In this document: piece by piece, positions 6,227 through 13,987 of the stretch | Position numbering within the stretch: the stretch's first letter is position 1 | How the letters are laid out: every line of letters begins with the position of its first letter | DNA from: Acetobacter sp. | GTDB lineage: Bacteria > Pseudomonadota > Alphaproteobacteria > RF32 > CAG-239 | DNA: 28,130 nucleotides | NCBI GenBank assembly: GCA_023665325.1 | Contig: JAMPED010000020.1 | Coordinates: 1-28,130, forward strand | Direction of reading: 5' to 3' | Program-made: the position numbers and the translations under genes | Notes under the pieces: model-generated | The model's database searches: none | Told to the model about the DNA's origin: nothing | The model's input: the letters and a program-made list of their open reading frames with translations, nothing else

Positions 6227-7063
6227 ATGAAGAAATTTATTCACGAACATTTTAATAACATCAATCAACTGTTATCAGCTCTCCAGACACGTCCAAATAA
6301 TGAAGTAATGAGAGGTAGACATTCTTCTGAAAAGACTGGAGATGCAGATTGGAATGGAACAGAAAACTGGGATGATGCAATTTCATTGTTTAGAAACGGC
6401 TACACTGAAATTCTTCCCAGGATAAGAGAAGGAATGCAGAAGAACGCTAAGGTTTATCATCAGTATTCAGCCTTACCAAAAGCATTGCCGAGAAATAAGC
6501 CTGTTGGCTATATCCCAAATGTTCCGAATGCAATTATGAATCTTCCAGACTCAATGATTCACGTAGAGAGAACGCCGCAGAAGAGAAAGACATTATCTCT
6601 TATCTATTGTGAGAGTGGAAGTGCTTGTGAAGATGTTGAATTTTTCATCAAAGCTGGAGTTGCGGTTTGTACGGCACTCAATATTGTTGAAATGAAAGGC
6701 ATTCAAACAAGACTTTCTACGGGTTTTATGACTGCTATTGAGAGAGAAGAAGCTATTTGTCCTACTCTTACAATTAAAGATTTTGGACAGAAGTTCGATT
6801 TGCAGAAGATTTGCTTTCCTCTTGCTCATCCATCAATGTTCAGACGTATTGGTTTTAAATATCTTGAAACGTGTCCTGAGGTTGCAGAAGATGGGTGGGA
6901 TTGCGGATATGGACGTCCTTTGACAGATATTGATGTGTTAAAAGAGAAACTTGAAATTGACGATGAAAGAGTTTTTCTTTTGAACACTCACTGGATAAGG
7001 TCACATGATTATGATGTTAAAGCAATATTAGAATACTTTAAAGTGGTAAAAGGAGAGGGTTAA
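6227..7063 (+). CDS. Unknown phage protein paired with a MoxR-like ATPase
   Basis: 278 aa from ATG 6227, which follows AAGAGAGTGATATTG. The open frame extends back to 6140, but that part includes the promoter. Two parts are visible: an N-terminal region with RGRHSSEKTGDADWNGTENW and an aromatic, acidic helix (to about residue 70), and an alpha/beta region from about 120 (KTLSLIYCESGSACEDVEFF, GVAVCTALNIVE, FLLNTHWIR). The latter's alternation of strands and helices, next to a MoxR-type AAA ATPase, recalls the VWA partners of such ATPases, although I see no intact MIDAS motif (D-x-S-x-S). I would call it a candidate ATPase partner. It ends 1 nt before the ATPase start. Confidence 0.75.
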   Translation: MKKFIHEHFNNINQLLSALQTRPNNEVMRGRHSSEKTGDADWNGTENWDDAISLFRNGYTEILPRIREGMQKNAKVYHQYSALPKALPRNKPVGYIPNVPNAIMNLPDSMIHVERTPQKRKTLSLIYCESGSACEDVEFFIKAGVAVCTALNIVEMKGIQTRLSTGFMTAIEREEAICPTLTIKDFGQKFDLQKICFPLAHPSMFRRIGFKYLETCPEVAEDGWDCGYGRPLTDIDVLKEKLEIDDERVFLLNTHWIRSHDYDVKAILEYFKVVKGEG

Positions 7064-7064
7064 T

Positions 7065-8205
7065 ATGTCACATCCAGTAAAATGTTATTATTGTGGAGAA
7101 AGATTCGATAGAGATTGGGAGCCGTTCGTAAGAGTAAACTCCCAGAGGTATGCTCATCAGCACTGTGCTGAAGCACACGCAAAGAAAACAGGAGTAAAGA
7201 TTGAGCCAAAAGAGAGGGTTGAGGAAATGAGCAGAACAACAGCACCGACAAATCAGAATATGACTAAGATGGTTGAGGAAATGCAGAACTTCATGATGCA
7301 GACCATCGCTCAGGCAAGTTCATCTCAGATTTTCGAGGCTGTGATGCCGAGAATTGATGCAAGAATCAAGGAAGTGTATGGTTTCTTGCCTGAGATTCAT
7401 GAAGTTAAGACACCAACAACAACAAGAAAAATTACTGGCGTACTTCATGAGAAGTTTGACGAGGTTCTTCAGATTGTGAGCCTGGATATTCCTGTGTATT
7501 TAACGGGGGAAAGCAGGCACTGGAAAGAATGTAATCTGCAAGCAAATCGCAGAGGCACTAGGGTTGGACTTCTACTTCACCAATGCAGTTACGCAGGAGT
7601 ATAAGCTGACTGGTTTCATCGACGCGAATGGTCGGTATCAGGAAACTCAGTTCTATAAGGCTTTCACTCAGGGCGGAGTCTTCTTCCTTGACGAGATGGA
7701 CGCATCTGTGCCTGAGACGTTGATTATCTTGAACGCGGCTATCGCTAACAGATACTTCGACTTCCCGATTGGCAAGATTGATGCTCACCCTGACTTCAGA
7801 GTGATTGCGGCTGGTAACACTCTGGGAACTGGTGCAGATAACAACTACACTGGGCGGTATTGCCTTGATAGAGCGAGCCTTGACCGCTTTGCTATGGTGA
7901 ATATTGATTACTCCCAGAAGATTGAGATGGCTATGGCTGACGATAACGCTGAGTTGGTTAAGTTCTGCCATGCATTCAGAAAGGTAACTGAGAAGGCTGG
8001 TATTGAGTGTCTGTTCTCTTACAGAACTATTAACAGAATTGCGAAGTTGGAGAGCGTGTTTGACAATCTGTCTAAAGTCATTCAGATTTCTCTGTTAAAG
8101 GGACTGGATGTCGATGACATCAACATTTTGTCTAATGAGCTTGACAAGATTAGCGATATGAAGAGCAATAAGTACGTTAAAGCTCTTAAGACCTCTGCTT
8201 TTTAA
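7065..8205 (+). pseudogene. MoxR-like AAA+ ATPase split by a +1 frameshift in the P-loop
   Basis: The first frame (7065-7604) starts with a zinc-knuckle-like C7-x2-C10-x20-H31-x2-C34, followed by a helical region and IPVYLTG. The second frame gives AGTGKN, continuing to DFYFTNAVTQEYKLTGFID, the Walker B strand GGVFFLDEMDA, the sensor-1 region VIAAGNTLGTG and SLDRFAMVNIDY, typical of MoxR/dynein-related AAA ATPases. The two meet at 7504-7520, within GGGGGAAAGCAGG: one surplus G or A breaks the Walker A motif, and removing it restores LTG-x-AGTGK and a protein of about 379 aa. Both halves retain coding character, so a sequencing or assembly homopolymer error is as likely as a real inactivation. 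The TTG at 7564 is not a convincing separate start. Neighbours suggest a complex with the 278-aa protein. Confidence 0.85.
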
Positions 8206-8211
8206 GATATG

Positions 8212-8243
8212 AGTGCGTTCCACTTATGTGGAGCGCACTTTTT
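8212..8243 (+). terminator. Strong terminator after the AAA ATPase
   Basis: Twelve-bp stem AGTGCGTTCCAC / GTGGAGCGCACT (8212-8223 with 8228-8239, one G-T pair), loop TTAT, five T residues. Confidence 0.92.
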
Positions 8244-8251
8244 GTTGCCTG

Positions 8252-8323
8252 AGCGGTCGGGCGGCACATGGTCGAGTTTCAAAATCAAAAAGTGCTTTTG
8301 GAAATTTTCATTTGAATTTTAAC
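8252..8323 (+). repeat. Intergenic element A, similar to element at 25788
   Basis: About 70 nt that align with 25788-25853: shared blocks include TCGGG-CG, TCGA-TTT, AAAA-CAAAAA, TGC-TTTTGG and AATTTTAA with only small gaps. Both copies follow the end of an ATPase gene (AAA and PhoH) and are non-coding. Copy A leads directly into promoter P5. Confidence 0.6.
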
Positions 8324-8340
8324 AAAAATTATAATATAAT
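8312..8340 (+). promoter_or_regulatory. Promoter P5
   Basis: TTGAAT (8312-8317), 17 bp, TATAAT (8335-8340), then ATTTATAGAAAG. It lacks the extended TG. It serves the 57-aa gene at 8373. Confidence 0.78.
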
Positions 8341-8372
8341 ATTTATAGAAAGAAAAAAGAGAGGTGTTTTAC

Positions 8373-8546
8373 ATGAAAAAGATTAAATGCAGTGTTCACT
8401 ATCCATGGGCGGGAGTTGAAGATGATGAATATATCGTTGAAGTAGACGATAATGCGACTGACAAGGAAATTGAAGAGACCGCCAATGAAGTTATCAATGA
8501 CCTTGTTTGGAATAGAATTTCCGCGGGTTGGGAAGAAGTTGAGTAG
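8373..8546 (+). CDS. 57-aa acidic protein preceding the vault gene
   Basis: ATG 8373 follows AGAGAGGTG by 8 nt; an in-frame ATG at 8364 overlaps that ribosome binding site and is less likely. The layout of N-terminal strand, acidic VEVDDNATDKEIEE helix start and C-terminal W-x-x-VE resembles the 55-aa protein at 5953. No function is recognised. It is a one-gene unit between its own promoter and promoter P6. Confidence 0.72.
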   Translation: MKKIKCSVHYPWAGVEDDEYIVEVDDNATDKEIEETANEVINDLVWNRISAGWEEVE

Positions 8547-8561
8547 TTCAAAAAGATTTTA

Positions 8562-8590
8562 TTGATTTTTAATAAAATTTTTGATATAAT
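8562..8590 (+). promoter_or_regulatory. Promoter P6 of the vault-like gene
   Basis: TTGATT (8562-8567), 17 bp ending in TGA, TATAAT (8585-8590), then ATTTATATGAAAATG. No clear terminator lies between 8546 and this promoter, so readthrough from P5 is possible. Confidence 0.85.
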
Positions 8591-8645
8591 ATTTATATGA
8601 AAATGAAGAAATAATAAAAAAATAAATTTTTAAAGGAGATTTTGA

Positions 8646-11159
8646 ATGGGAAGATACGACGGCGAAAGTTATGGCGAGAGTGGAATGACAAGACAGAGAG
8701 ACTTAGTTCTGTCTACCAATGAGTTCTGCTTCTTGCAGAGTAAGACAAATGGTGCAATCAAGACCTACACAGGTCCTATCACCATGACCATTTCAGCGCA
8801 GGAGTCCCTGGTAGTCTTCAATCCTAAGACAAAGAGATTTGAAGAGACCTCTGATTTTGAGAAGGCGCGGCAGTTATTCACATCTGCACCTGAGGGCTGG
8901 TACGTTGTACTGAAGAACCCGAGCCATGATGGTTCATATCCTGACCCGGCAAAAGCAGTCAATAGTCCTGAGCTGAAGATTGGACGAAAAGTAAATATTG
9001 CAGGTCCTTGCTCATTCTCTCTGTTCCCTGGCCAGATGACTAAGGTAGTTCAGGGGCACCGCCTCCGCTCTAACCAGTATTTGCTGGCACGTGTGTATGA
9101 TGCGGACGCGGCAGAAAAGAACATGGCATCCGCGACGGTTGTTAATGTTGAGGGTAAGGAAGTTGAAACCACTGAGAGCAAGACGTATCATGCTGGTCAG
9201 TTGCTGGTTATTAAGGGTACTGAGGTATCTTTCTATATGCCGCCTACTGGTATTGAAGTGCTCGCGGTTGGAGAGAAAGATGGACGCGGCGGAAATAGCT
9301 ACATTCGTGAAGCTGTTACACTTGAGCGTCTGGAGTATGCAATCTTAAAGGACGAAGACGGCGAAAAGAGATATGTCCATGGTCCTGCTGTGGTATTCCC
9401 AGAGCCTACTGAGACCTTTGTAGAAACTCCATCTGGCGGAAATATCTTCAGAGCATTGGAGCTGTCTCCTATCAGCGGTATCTATGTAAAGGTCATCGCG
9501 GAGTATGACGACAAGGATAAGGAAGGTAATACGGTACATCACCCTATCGGTGAGGAACTGTTTATCACAGGTAACGACCAGATGATTTACTACCCTCGTC
9601 CTGAGCACGCAATGATTCAGTATGATGGGAAGTATATGCATCACGCTATCGCTATCCCAGAGGGCGAGGGACGTTATATCCTTAACCGCCTGACAGGTGA
9701 AATCCAGACGGTAGTTGGACCTAAGATGTATCTGCCTGACCCTTGTACAGAAGTAGTGGTTAAGCGTAAGTTGACCGCGAAGGAGTGCCGTTTGATTTAC
9801 CCTGGCAACAGCGAAGTGCTGGAGTACAATGAAGCTTTGTCTGAGAAGTCTACTCAGAAAGCGGCTCAGAGAGGTAGAGCGGACGCGACAACAGATATGT
9901 TGAACAGCGTATATGCAACCTCTAATCAGGAAGCTACGCTTGCAATCTTTGAAGCTAACGCCAACATCAGCCGTGGAGTGTCCTACACTAAGCCTCGTAC
10001 TATCACTCTTGATACTAAGTATGATGGTGTTGTGGCAGTAGGAGTATGGACTGGATACGCTATCAATGTAGTATCTAAGACTGGCAAGAGAGAAGTTGTA
10101 GTTGGTCCTACAACAAGGCTGTTGAAGTACGACGAGACTCTGGAGTCTATGGCTCTGTCTACTGGTCGTCCTAAGACAACTGACCACTTGCTGGAAACCG
10201 CGTACCTGAGAGTGGAGAACAACAAGATTTCTGACCTTATCAAAGTTCAGACCAAGGACTTTGTAGATGTTGAGGTTAAGGTATCTTACTGTGTTGACTT
10301 CCTTGAGGAGTACAAGGATAAGTGGTTCAACGTAGAGAACTATGTGAAGTACATGTGCGACCGTGAGCGTAGCTTACTCAAGAGAGAAGCTAAGCAGCAT
10401 GACATCGAGGACTTCTATGCAAACACCGCAGACATCGTGCGGAGAGTGGCATTGAACCTTGACGCGGAGCTGGGTGAGGGACAGAGAACTGGACGTTTCT
10501 TCCCTGAGAACGGTATGCTTGTGCATGATGTGGAAGTTCTAAGTGTCGGTGTAGAGCGTCATATCGCAGAGATTTTGAACGACCACCAGGAAGAGATGAT
10601 TACCAAGACTCTTGAGCTGTCTGATGCGGCTAAGAAGATGCAGGTAGTTTCTCAGTTGGCGGAGTACGAGCGCAAGGAGCGTGAACTGAAGCACGCAAAT
10701 GAAGTTAAGGCTCTTGAATTGCAGACCGAGTTTGAGACTAAGAGATTAGCGGCTCAGGCAGAGTTGGCGGCTAAGAAGAGAGCTGAAACCGAGGCGACTA
10801 AGCAGGCAGAGGCTGATATGCAGATTATCTTGGATGCAATCCAGGAATCTCAGTTAGACCGTGCTAAGAAAGAGGACGAAGCTAAGATTGCTACTGAAAA
10901 GCAGTTGGCAGAGATTGAGAAGGCAAGACAGACAGCATATGCTGAAACTGTTGCGAATATCATGAAGTCTGTATCTCCTGACCTTGTTGCGGCATTGACC
11001 TCTAAGGCAAACGCATCTATGCTGGAGACTGTAACTAAGAGCATGAGTCCTTACGCTATCGCTCAGGGAGAGAGTGTTGCTGAAGTAACTAACCAGTTAC
11101 TGCGTGGAACAACTCTCGAGGAAGTCATTGAGAACATGGCTGCCGCTAAGAGTGAGTAG
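8646..11159 (+). CDS. Major vault protein (MVP) homologue, full-length architecture
   Basis: 837 aa (human MVP is 893). Residues 15-395 form MVP-type beta repeats: each has a strand pair, an acidic loop, a G-(E/Q)-x-L-x-(I/V)-x-G-x-x-x-x-x-x-P turn (AGQLLVIKGTEVSFYMP at 183-199; IGEELFITG at 301-309) or a GP-x-x-x-FP/LP turn (HGPAVVFPEP 245-254; VGPKMYLPDP 357-366). A polar linker (about 396-455) precedes a shoulder domain (about 456-640) containing LSTGRPK (504-510) and FPENGMLVHDVEV (619-631), which match by memory the LSAGRPK and FPQNGLVVSSVDV of animal MVP. Residues 640-790 are a long Ala/Glu/Lys helix like the MVP cap helix, ending in a hydrophobic tail. MVP self-assembles into vault particles. 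The gene is alone in its operon with a strong AAAGGAGAT ribosome binding site. Particle formation is inferred. Confidence 0.9.
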   Translation: MGRYDGESYGESGMTRQRDLVLSTNEFCFLQSKTNGAIKTYTGPITMTISAQESLVVFNPKTKRFEETSDFEKARQLFTSAPEGWYVVLKNPSHDGSYPDPAKAVNSPELKIGRKVNIAGPCSFSLFPGQMTKVVQGHRLRSNQYLLARVYDADAAEKNMASATVVNVEGKEVETTESKTYHAGQLLVIKGTEVSFYMPPTGIEVLAVGEKDGRGGNSYIREAVTLERLEYAILKDEDGEKRYVHGPAVVFPEPTETFVETPSGGNIFRALELSPISGIYVKVIAEYDDKDKEGNTVHHPIGEELFITGNDQMIYYPRPEHAMIQYDGKYMHHAIAIPEGEGRYILNRLTGEIQTVVGPKMYLPDPCTEVVVKRKLTAKECRLIYPGNSEVLEYNEALSEKSTQKAAQRGRADATTDMLNSVYATSNQEATLAIFEANANISRGVSYTKPRTITLDTKYDGVVAVGVWTGYAINVVSKTGKREVVVGPTTRLLKYDETLESMALSTGRPKTTDHLLETAYLRVENNKISDLIKVQTKDFVDVEVKVSYCVDFLEEYKDKWFNVENYVKYMCDRERSLLKREAKQHDIEDFYANTADIVRRVALNLDAELGEGQRTGRFFPENGMLVHDVEVLSVGVERHIAEILNDHQEEMITKTLELSDAAKKMQVVSQLAEYERKERELKHANEVKALELQTEFETKRLAAQAELAAKKRAETEATKQAEADMQIILDAIQESQLDRAKKEDEAKIATEKQLAEIEKARQTAYAETVANIMKSVSPDLVAALTSKANASMLETVTKSMSPYAIAQGESVAEVTNQLLRGTTLEEVIENMAAAKSE

Positions 11160-11171
11160 TTTGGAATAAAG

Positions 11172-11201
11172 AAAAGGGCAGTGGAAACACTGCTCTTTTT
11201 T
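11172..11201 (+). terminator. Terminator of the vault-like gene
   Basis: Twelve-bp stem AAAAGGGCAGTG / CACTGCTCTTTT (11172-11183 with 11188-11199, one G-T pair), GAAA tetraloop, T-tract 11196-11201. The tract runs into the -35 box of P7. Confidence 0.93.
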
Positions 11202-11228
11202 GATTTTTAATTAAAATTATGATAAAAT
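11200..11228 (+). promoter_or_regulatory. Promoter P7, fused to the preceding terminator
   Basis: TTGATT (11200-11205), 17 bp ending in TGA, TAAAAT (11223-11228). The -10 is one of two with TAAAAT. It serves the eight-gene operon ending in the Thg1-like gene. Confidence 0.82.
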
Positions 11229-11251
11229 TATTATATAAGAAAGGAAAAGTT

Positions 11252-11416
11252 ATGAGAAATTGTTTTCAATGTCCATACGGCGGGGTTGATGAATTTGGAG
11301 ACTCATGGTGTAATTACTTTAATATCAATCTTGCAGGCGTCTGTGTTTATGACATAATTGAAGAAGAAAATAAAGAATATAACAAAGGAGCTGATGAAAA
11401 TGAAGTGTCCATATAA
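11252..11416 (+). CDS. Small Cys-rich protein
   Basis: 54 aa from ATG 11252 (after AAGGAAAAGTT); the in-frame ATG at 11219 lies inside the promoter. C4-x2-C7, C20 and C31 could form a zinc or metal site. It shares a Cys-Pro-Tyr opening with the next protein (FQCPYGG / MKCPYNN), so the pair may be diverged duplicates. Its last codons overlap the next start. Confidence 0.65.
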   Translation: MRNCFQCPYGGVDEFGDSWCNYFNINLAGVCVYDIIEEENKEYNKGADENEVSI

Positions 11417-11687
11417 CAATTTTCAAGAATGTATTGTGGAACAATGTCCTTCTTGCGTTTATGAAGTTGTAAAAGATACTGAAGTAGTAGGTAGAAAACC
11501 TCATTATATGAGTACAGAGGAAGCTATTAGGCAAGGCTGTCAATGGAGAGAAACAAGAACTTCATATAAGTTTGTTTCTTGCAGACTTATTGAAAACTGC
11601 GTTCAGCCTGCTCCTAAAAATGACACAATTATCAACACTAAGGTTGAAAATAGGTCGAGTGTTTCAATCAGAAAGAGTATATTCTAA
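11400..11687 (+). CDS. Small Cys-rich protein
   Basis: 95 aa from ATG 11400, which lies 9 nt after AAAGGAG; ATG 11394 is too close to it. Cysteines at 3, 11, 16 and 19, then QGC and VSCRLIENC, suggest a zinc-binding N-terminal module; the C-terminal 30 residues are polar. No family is recognised. It overlaps the previous gene by 17 nt and ends with TAATG shared with the next start. Confidence 0.65.
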   Translation: MKCPYNNFQECIVEQCPSCVYEVVKDTEVVGRKPHYMSTEEAIRQGCQWRETRTSYKFVSCRLIENCVQPAPKNDTIINTKVENRSSVSIRKSIF

Positions 11688-11857
11688 TGATTAAAGAAAT
11701 TTGGGGAAATGGAAAAGATGTAATTATCAAGTTCACCAGAGATGTTGGTGGAATCTGGTGGGCAGCGAGTGAATGGATGAGTGTAAGCTACCCATATACA
11801 GAGAAATTTTTAAAGGAAAATGGTTACAGAAAATTAAGATTGGAGGATTTTTCGTAA
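11687..11857 (+). CDS. 56-aa protein of unknown function
   Basis: ATG 11687 overlaps the preceding stop by 1 nt (TAATG). The product is rich in aromatics (IWWAASEWMSVSYPY) and ends in LRLEDFS. No motif is recognised. It is supported by coupling on both sides: the next gene starts 1 nt after its stop, and the ribosome binding site TTGGAGG for that gene lies in its last codons. Confidence 0.65.
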   Translation: MIKEIWGNGKDVIIKFTRDVGGIWWAASEWMSVSYPYTEKFLKENGYRKLRLEDFS

Positions 11858-11858
11858 A

Positions 11859-12311
11859 ATGACATTTGAAGCACTACATCAAGAGTTAGTTAAGTCCATG
11901 AAGGACAAAAATCGTGTGAGAAAGAACGTCATTGCAGATATGATTACTTGCGCGAAGAATATGGCAATAGAGCAGGGCTGTAAGGACAATATCTCTGAAG
12001 AGATTGTGAACGCCGCGATTCTCAAGTCAAAGAAGATTTGCCAAGAGCAGATTGTAACGTGTCCACAGCAGCGTCCCGACATTTTAGAAGGATATCTATT
12101 ATGCATGGGATATATTGAAGAGCTGGCACCTAAGATGATGGACTACGTGCAGGTACAAGCTGTGGTTGCCCGCATTGGAGAAGTGAATAAGAATAAGACT
12201 GTCTTATCAAAAGGCGTAATGATGAGGGCGGCTATGGCTGAATTGAAGGGTAAGGCAGACGGGAAACTTGTAAACCAGGCAGTAACTGAATATCTTGCGG
12301 GAGGCGAATAA
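11859..12311 (+). CDS. GatB/YqeY-domain protein
   Basis: 150 aa, the usual length of YqeY proteins. The N-terminus (LHQELVKSMKDKNRVRKNVIADMI) and the C-terminal KGKADGKLVNQAV match the family's paired helical bundles; the latter is the conserved K-G-(K/R)-A-D-G-x-x-(V/L)-N motif also found at the end of GatB. In GatB this domain contacts the tRNA during transamidation; free YqeY proteins have no settled role. In this operon it stands with a Thg1-like polymerase, so a tRNA-related role is a reasonable guess. It shares one base with the next start (TAATG). Confidence 0.82.
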   Translation: MTFEALHQELVKSMKDKNRVRKNVIADMITCAKNMAIEQGCKDNISEEIVNAAILKSKKICQEQIVTCPQQRPDILEGYLLCMGYIEELAPKMMDYVQVQAVVARIGEVNKNKTVLSKGVMMRAAMAELKGKADGKLVNQAVTEYLAGGE

Positions 12312-12634
12312 TGAAAGGAACTTATACTTTAGATGATTTATGTAAATCTCAAGTAAAAGAGATTATTGTTGCAGTAATTGAATACATCAATAACCATGAG
12401 GATGCTGGCTATGATGGAGTCTCTTTGAATCCTGTCGACGTAAGCCCTTCTCAAGTTATAGATATCCTAAGAGAAATGGGATATACAGATGATAATGCTG
12501 ACTTCAACGGTTGGGAAGGCGATGCTTGGTGGACTTTTTCTAAGCCTGACGCTCGTTCTATTATCCTGTCCTATTGTGGATATGAATTTAGCATGAGTAT
12601 ATCTTTACAGGAGCCTGATGAAGAAGATGAATAA
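12311..12634 (+). CDS. Acidic protein of unknown function
   Basis: 107 aa. Starts at the A of the preceding TAATG junction, with GGGAGGCG upstream. The end (EPDEEDE) and loops (NHEDAGYDG, DDNADFNGWEGDAWW) are acidic. The centre, VSPSQVIDILREMGY, is an amphipathic helix. No catalytic motif is seen. It overlaps the next gene by 17 nt. Confidence 0.72.
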   Translation: MKGTYTLDDLCKSQVKEIIVAVIEYINNHEDAGYDGVSLNPVDVSPSQVIDILREMGYTDDNADFNGWEGDAWWTFSKPDARSIILSYCGYEFSMSISLQEPDEEDE

Positions 12635-12950
12635 AGCAGTTCAAGATATATTGAAATCCTATCACACCAAAGATGCGCAGTTAAAAGCATTATCTAAATT
12701 GGCGAAAGATATAGAGTTCGCCAAAGGTGTGATAGATGGCGCATACAAATATTGTGAAGATTGTGATGATTATTACTTAACAAAGTCCTTTCTTCACGAC
12801 TCTGAGAAGAAAAAGGCTCGTATTTGTGTGTACCAGGATATTATCAACAGTGGCGGAAATGAGTACGCAGATGGATACGTCCATATAAGATATGAAATTT
12901 GTCCAAAAGGACACAAAAGGGAGATTGAAAGAACGGAGGAAAGAATATGA
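12618..12950 (+). CDS. Small zinc-ribbon-like protein
   Basis: 110 aa from ATG 12618, 4 nt after AGGAG; ATG 12627 is an alternative. Residues CEDC (about 46-49) and the later ICPKGHKRE (about 94-102) could supply four metal ligands (C-x2-C...C-x3-H), consistent with a zinc ribbon. Otherwise helical and basic. It ends with ATGA overlapping the next start. Confidence 0.72.
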   Translation: MKKMNKAVQDILKSYHTKDAQLKALSKLAKDIEFAKGVIDGAYKYCEDCDDYYLTKSFLHDSEKKKARICVYQDIINSGGNEYADGYVHIRYEICPKGHKREIERTEERI

Positions 12951-13102
12951 CAAGATTATTTTTAATCAAAAATCCCGAAGATTGTAAGGCTGTAAATGAC
13001 TTCCTTGAAAATCTCGAACGTGATGACATCGAATATGAAGTTGACTACGATTTCGAGGAAGGGATGCCGGGTATCTTGGTTTCTATTGAATGGGAGGATT
13101 AA
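12947..13102 (+). CDS. 51-aa acidic protein
   Basis: ATG 12947 overlaps the preceding TGA (ATGA), and ACGGAGGAAAG lies upstream. Alternating strands and helix (TRLFLIKNPEDCKAVNDFL, GILVSIEWED) suggest a small ferredoxin-like alpha/beta fold. No known family. Its last codons (GGGAGGA) carry the ribosome binding site of the Thg1-like gene, which starts 3 nt after the stop. Confidence 0.7.
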   Translation: MTRLFLIKNPEDCKAVNDFLENLERDDIEYEVDYDFEEGMPGILVSIEWED

Positions 13103-13105
13103 GCT

Positions 13106-13984
13106 ATGCCAGTTCGTGACGAGTTAGGCAAGAGAATGAAAACTTACGAGGCTGTCCCTCAGACGAAGTTGGTGCGGAGAATGCCAGTGGCTATCCGCAT
13201 CGACGGTAAAGCCTTTCATACTTTTACAAGAGGAATGAGAGCACCATTTGATGATATCCTCACTCAATCTATGCAGGATACTATGCAGTATCTCTGTAAG
13301 AATATTCAGGGTTGTGTGCTTGGATATACCCAATCAGATGAGATTACTCTTATTTTGGTTGATTATAAAGAATTAAATATTTCCGCATGGTTTGACAATG
13401 AAGTGCAGAAGATTTGTAGCATTTCCGCGTCTATGGCAACTATGGCGTTCAATCGTGCTTTTGCCGACAATGTAAACTATGAAGTTCACATGAGAAATAT
13501 TTCTCGTATGAATCAAGAGGAAGCTGAAAGCTGGATTTTGTACCACGACACACTTCTTGCAGCTGTTGAACGGGGAGCTATGTTTGATGCCAGATGTTTT
13601 AATATTCCTAAAGAGGAAGTTGCTAACCTTATCTATTGGCGGCAGTTGGACGCTACGCGCAACTCAATCCAGATGGTAGGTCAAGCTAACTTCAGTCATA
13701 ATGAGCTTCAAGGCAAATCTTGTAATCAAATTCAAGATATGTTGCATGAGCAGAAGGGAATTAACTGGAATAACTATCCTACCACTCAGAAACGCGGAAG
13801 CTGCTGTGTGAAAAATGGTCGGGAGGATAAGTATTATAGTGCTGTTCTTCAAAAGGAATGTACTAGAGGTATTATTCTTAGAGACCCTGACCAATCTGAA
13901 AGAGCATGGATAATTGACAATGAAATTCCTATCTTCAAAGGCGACGGTAGACACTATATTGAAGAGTTAATCTGGTATTTTTAA
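13106..13984 (+). CDS. Thg1-like tRNA 3'-5' polymerase (tRNA-His guanylyltransferase family)
   Basis: 292 aa. The family metal-binding residues are visible: RIDGKAFH (D33) and YTQSDEIT (D78, E79), equivalent to the catalytic acids of human Thg1 (D29, D76, E77). FDARCFNIP and YWRQLDATRNSIQM, further family hallmarks, follow near residues 165 and 180. Thg1 adds G-1 to tRNA-His; bacterial and phage Thg1-like proteins instead repair 5'-truncated tRNAs by templated 3'-5' addition. In this phage, with an RNA ligase and a kinase-like protein elsewhere, tRNA repair is the more likely job. It is the last gene of its operon, followed by a terminator. Confidence 0.93.
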   Translation: MPVRDELGKRMKTYEAVPQTKLVRRMPVAIRIDGKAFHTFTRGMRAPFDDILTQSMQDTMQYLCKNIQGCVLGYTQSDEITLILVDYKELNISAWFDNEVQKICSISASMATMAFNRAFADNVNYEVHMRNISRMNQEEAESWILYHDTLLAAVERGAMFDARCFNIPKEEVANLIYWRQLDATRNSIQMVGQANFSHNELQGKSCNQIQDMLHEQKGINWNNYPTTQKRGSCCVKNGREDKYYSAVLQKECTRGIILRDPDQSERAWIIDNEIPIFKGDGRHYIEELIWYF

Positions 13985-13987
13985 GAT

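Noticed and set aside
7564..8205. A separate 213-aa gene starting at TTG 7564
   Set aside because: The TTG lies inside the ATPase core just after the P-loop, without a ribosome binding site; the frame is better explained as the second half of a frameshifted gene.
9345..10187. A 280-codon leftward open frame opposite the vault-like gene
   Set aside because: Antisense of a well-supported gene; Ser/Arg/Leu-rich low-information product with no motif and no upstream ribosome binding site.
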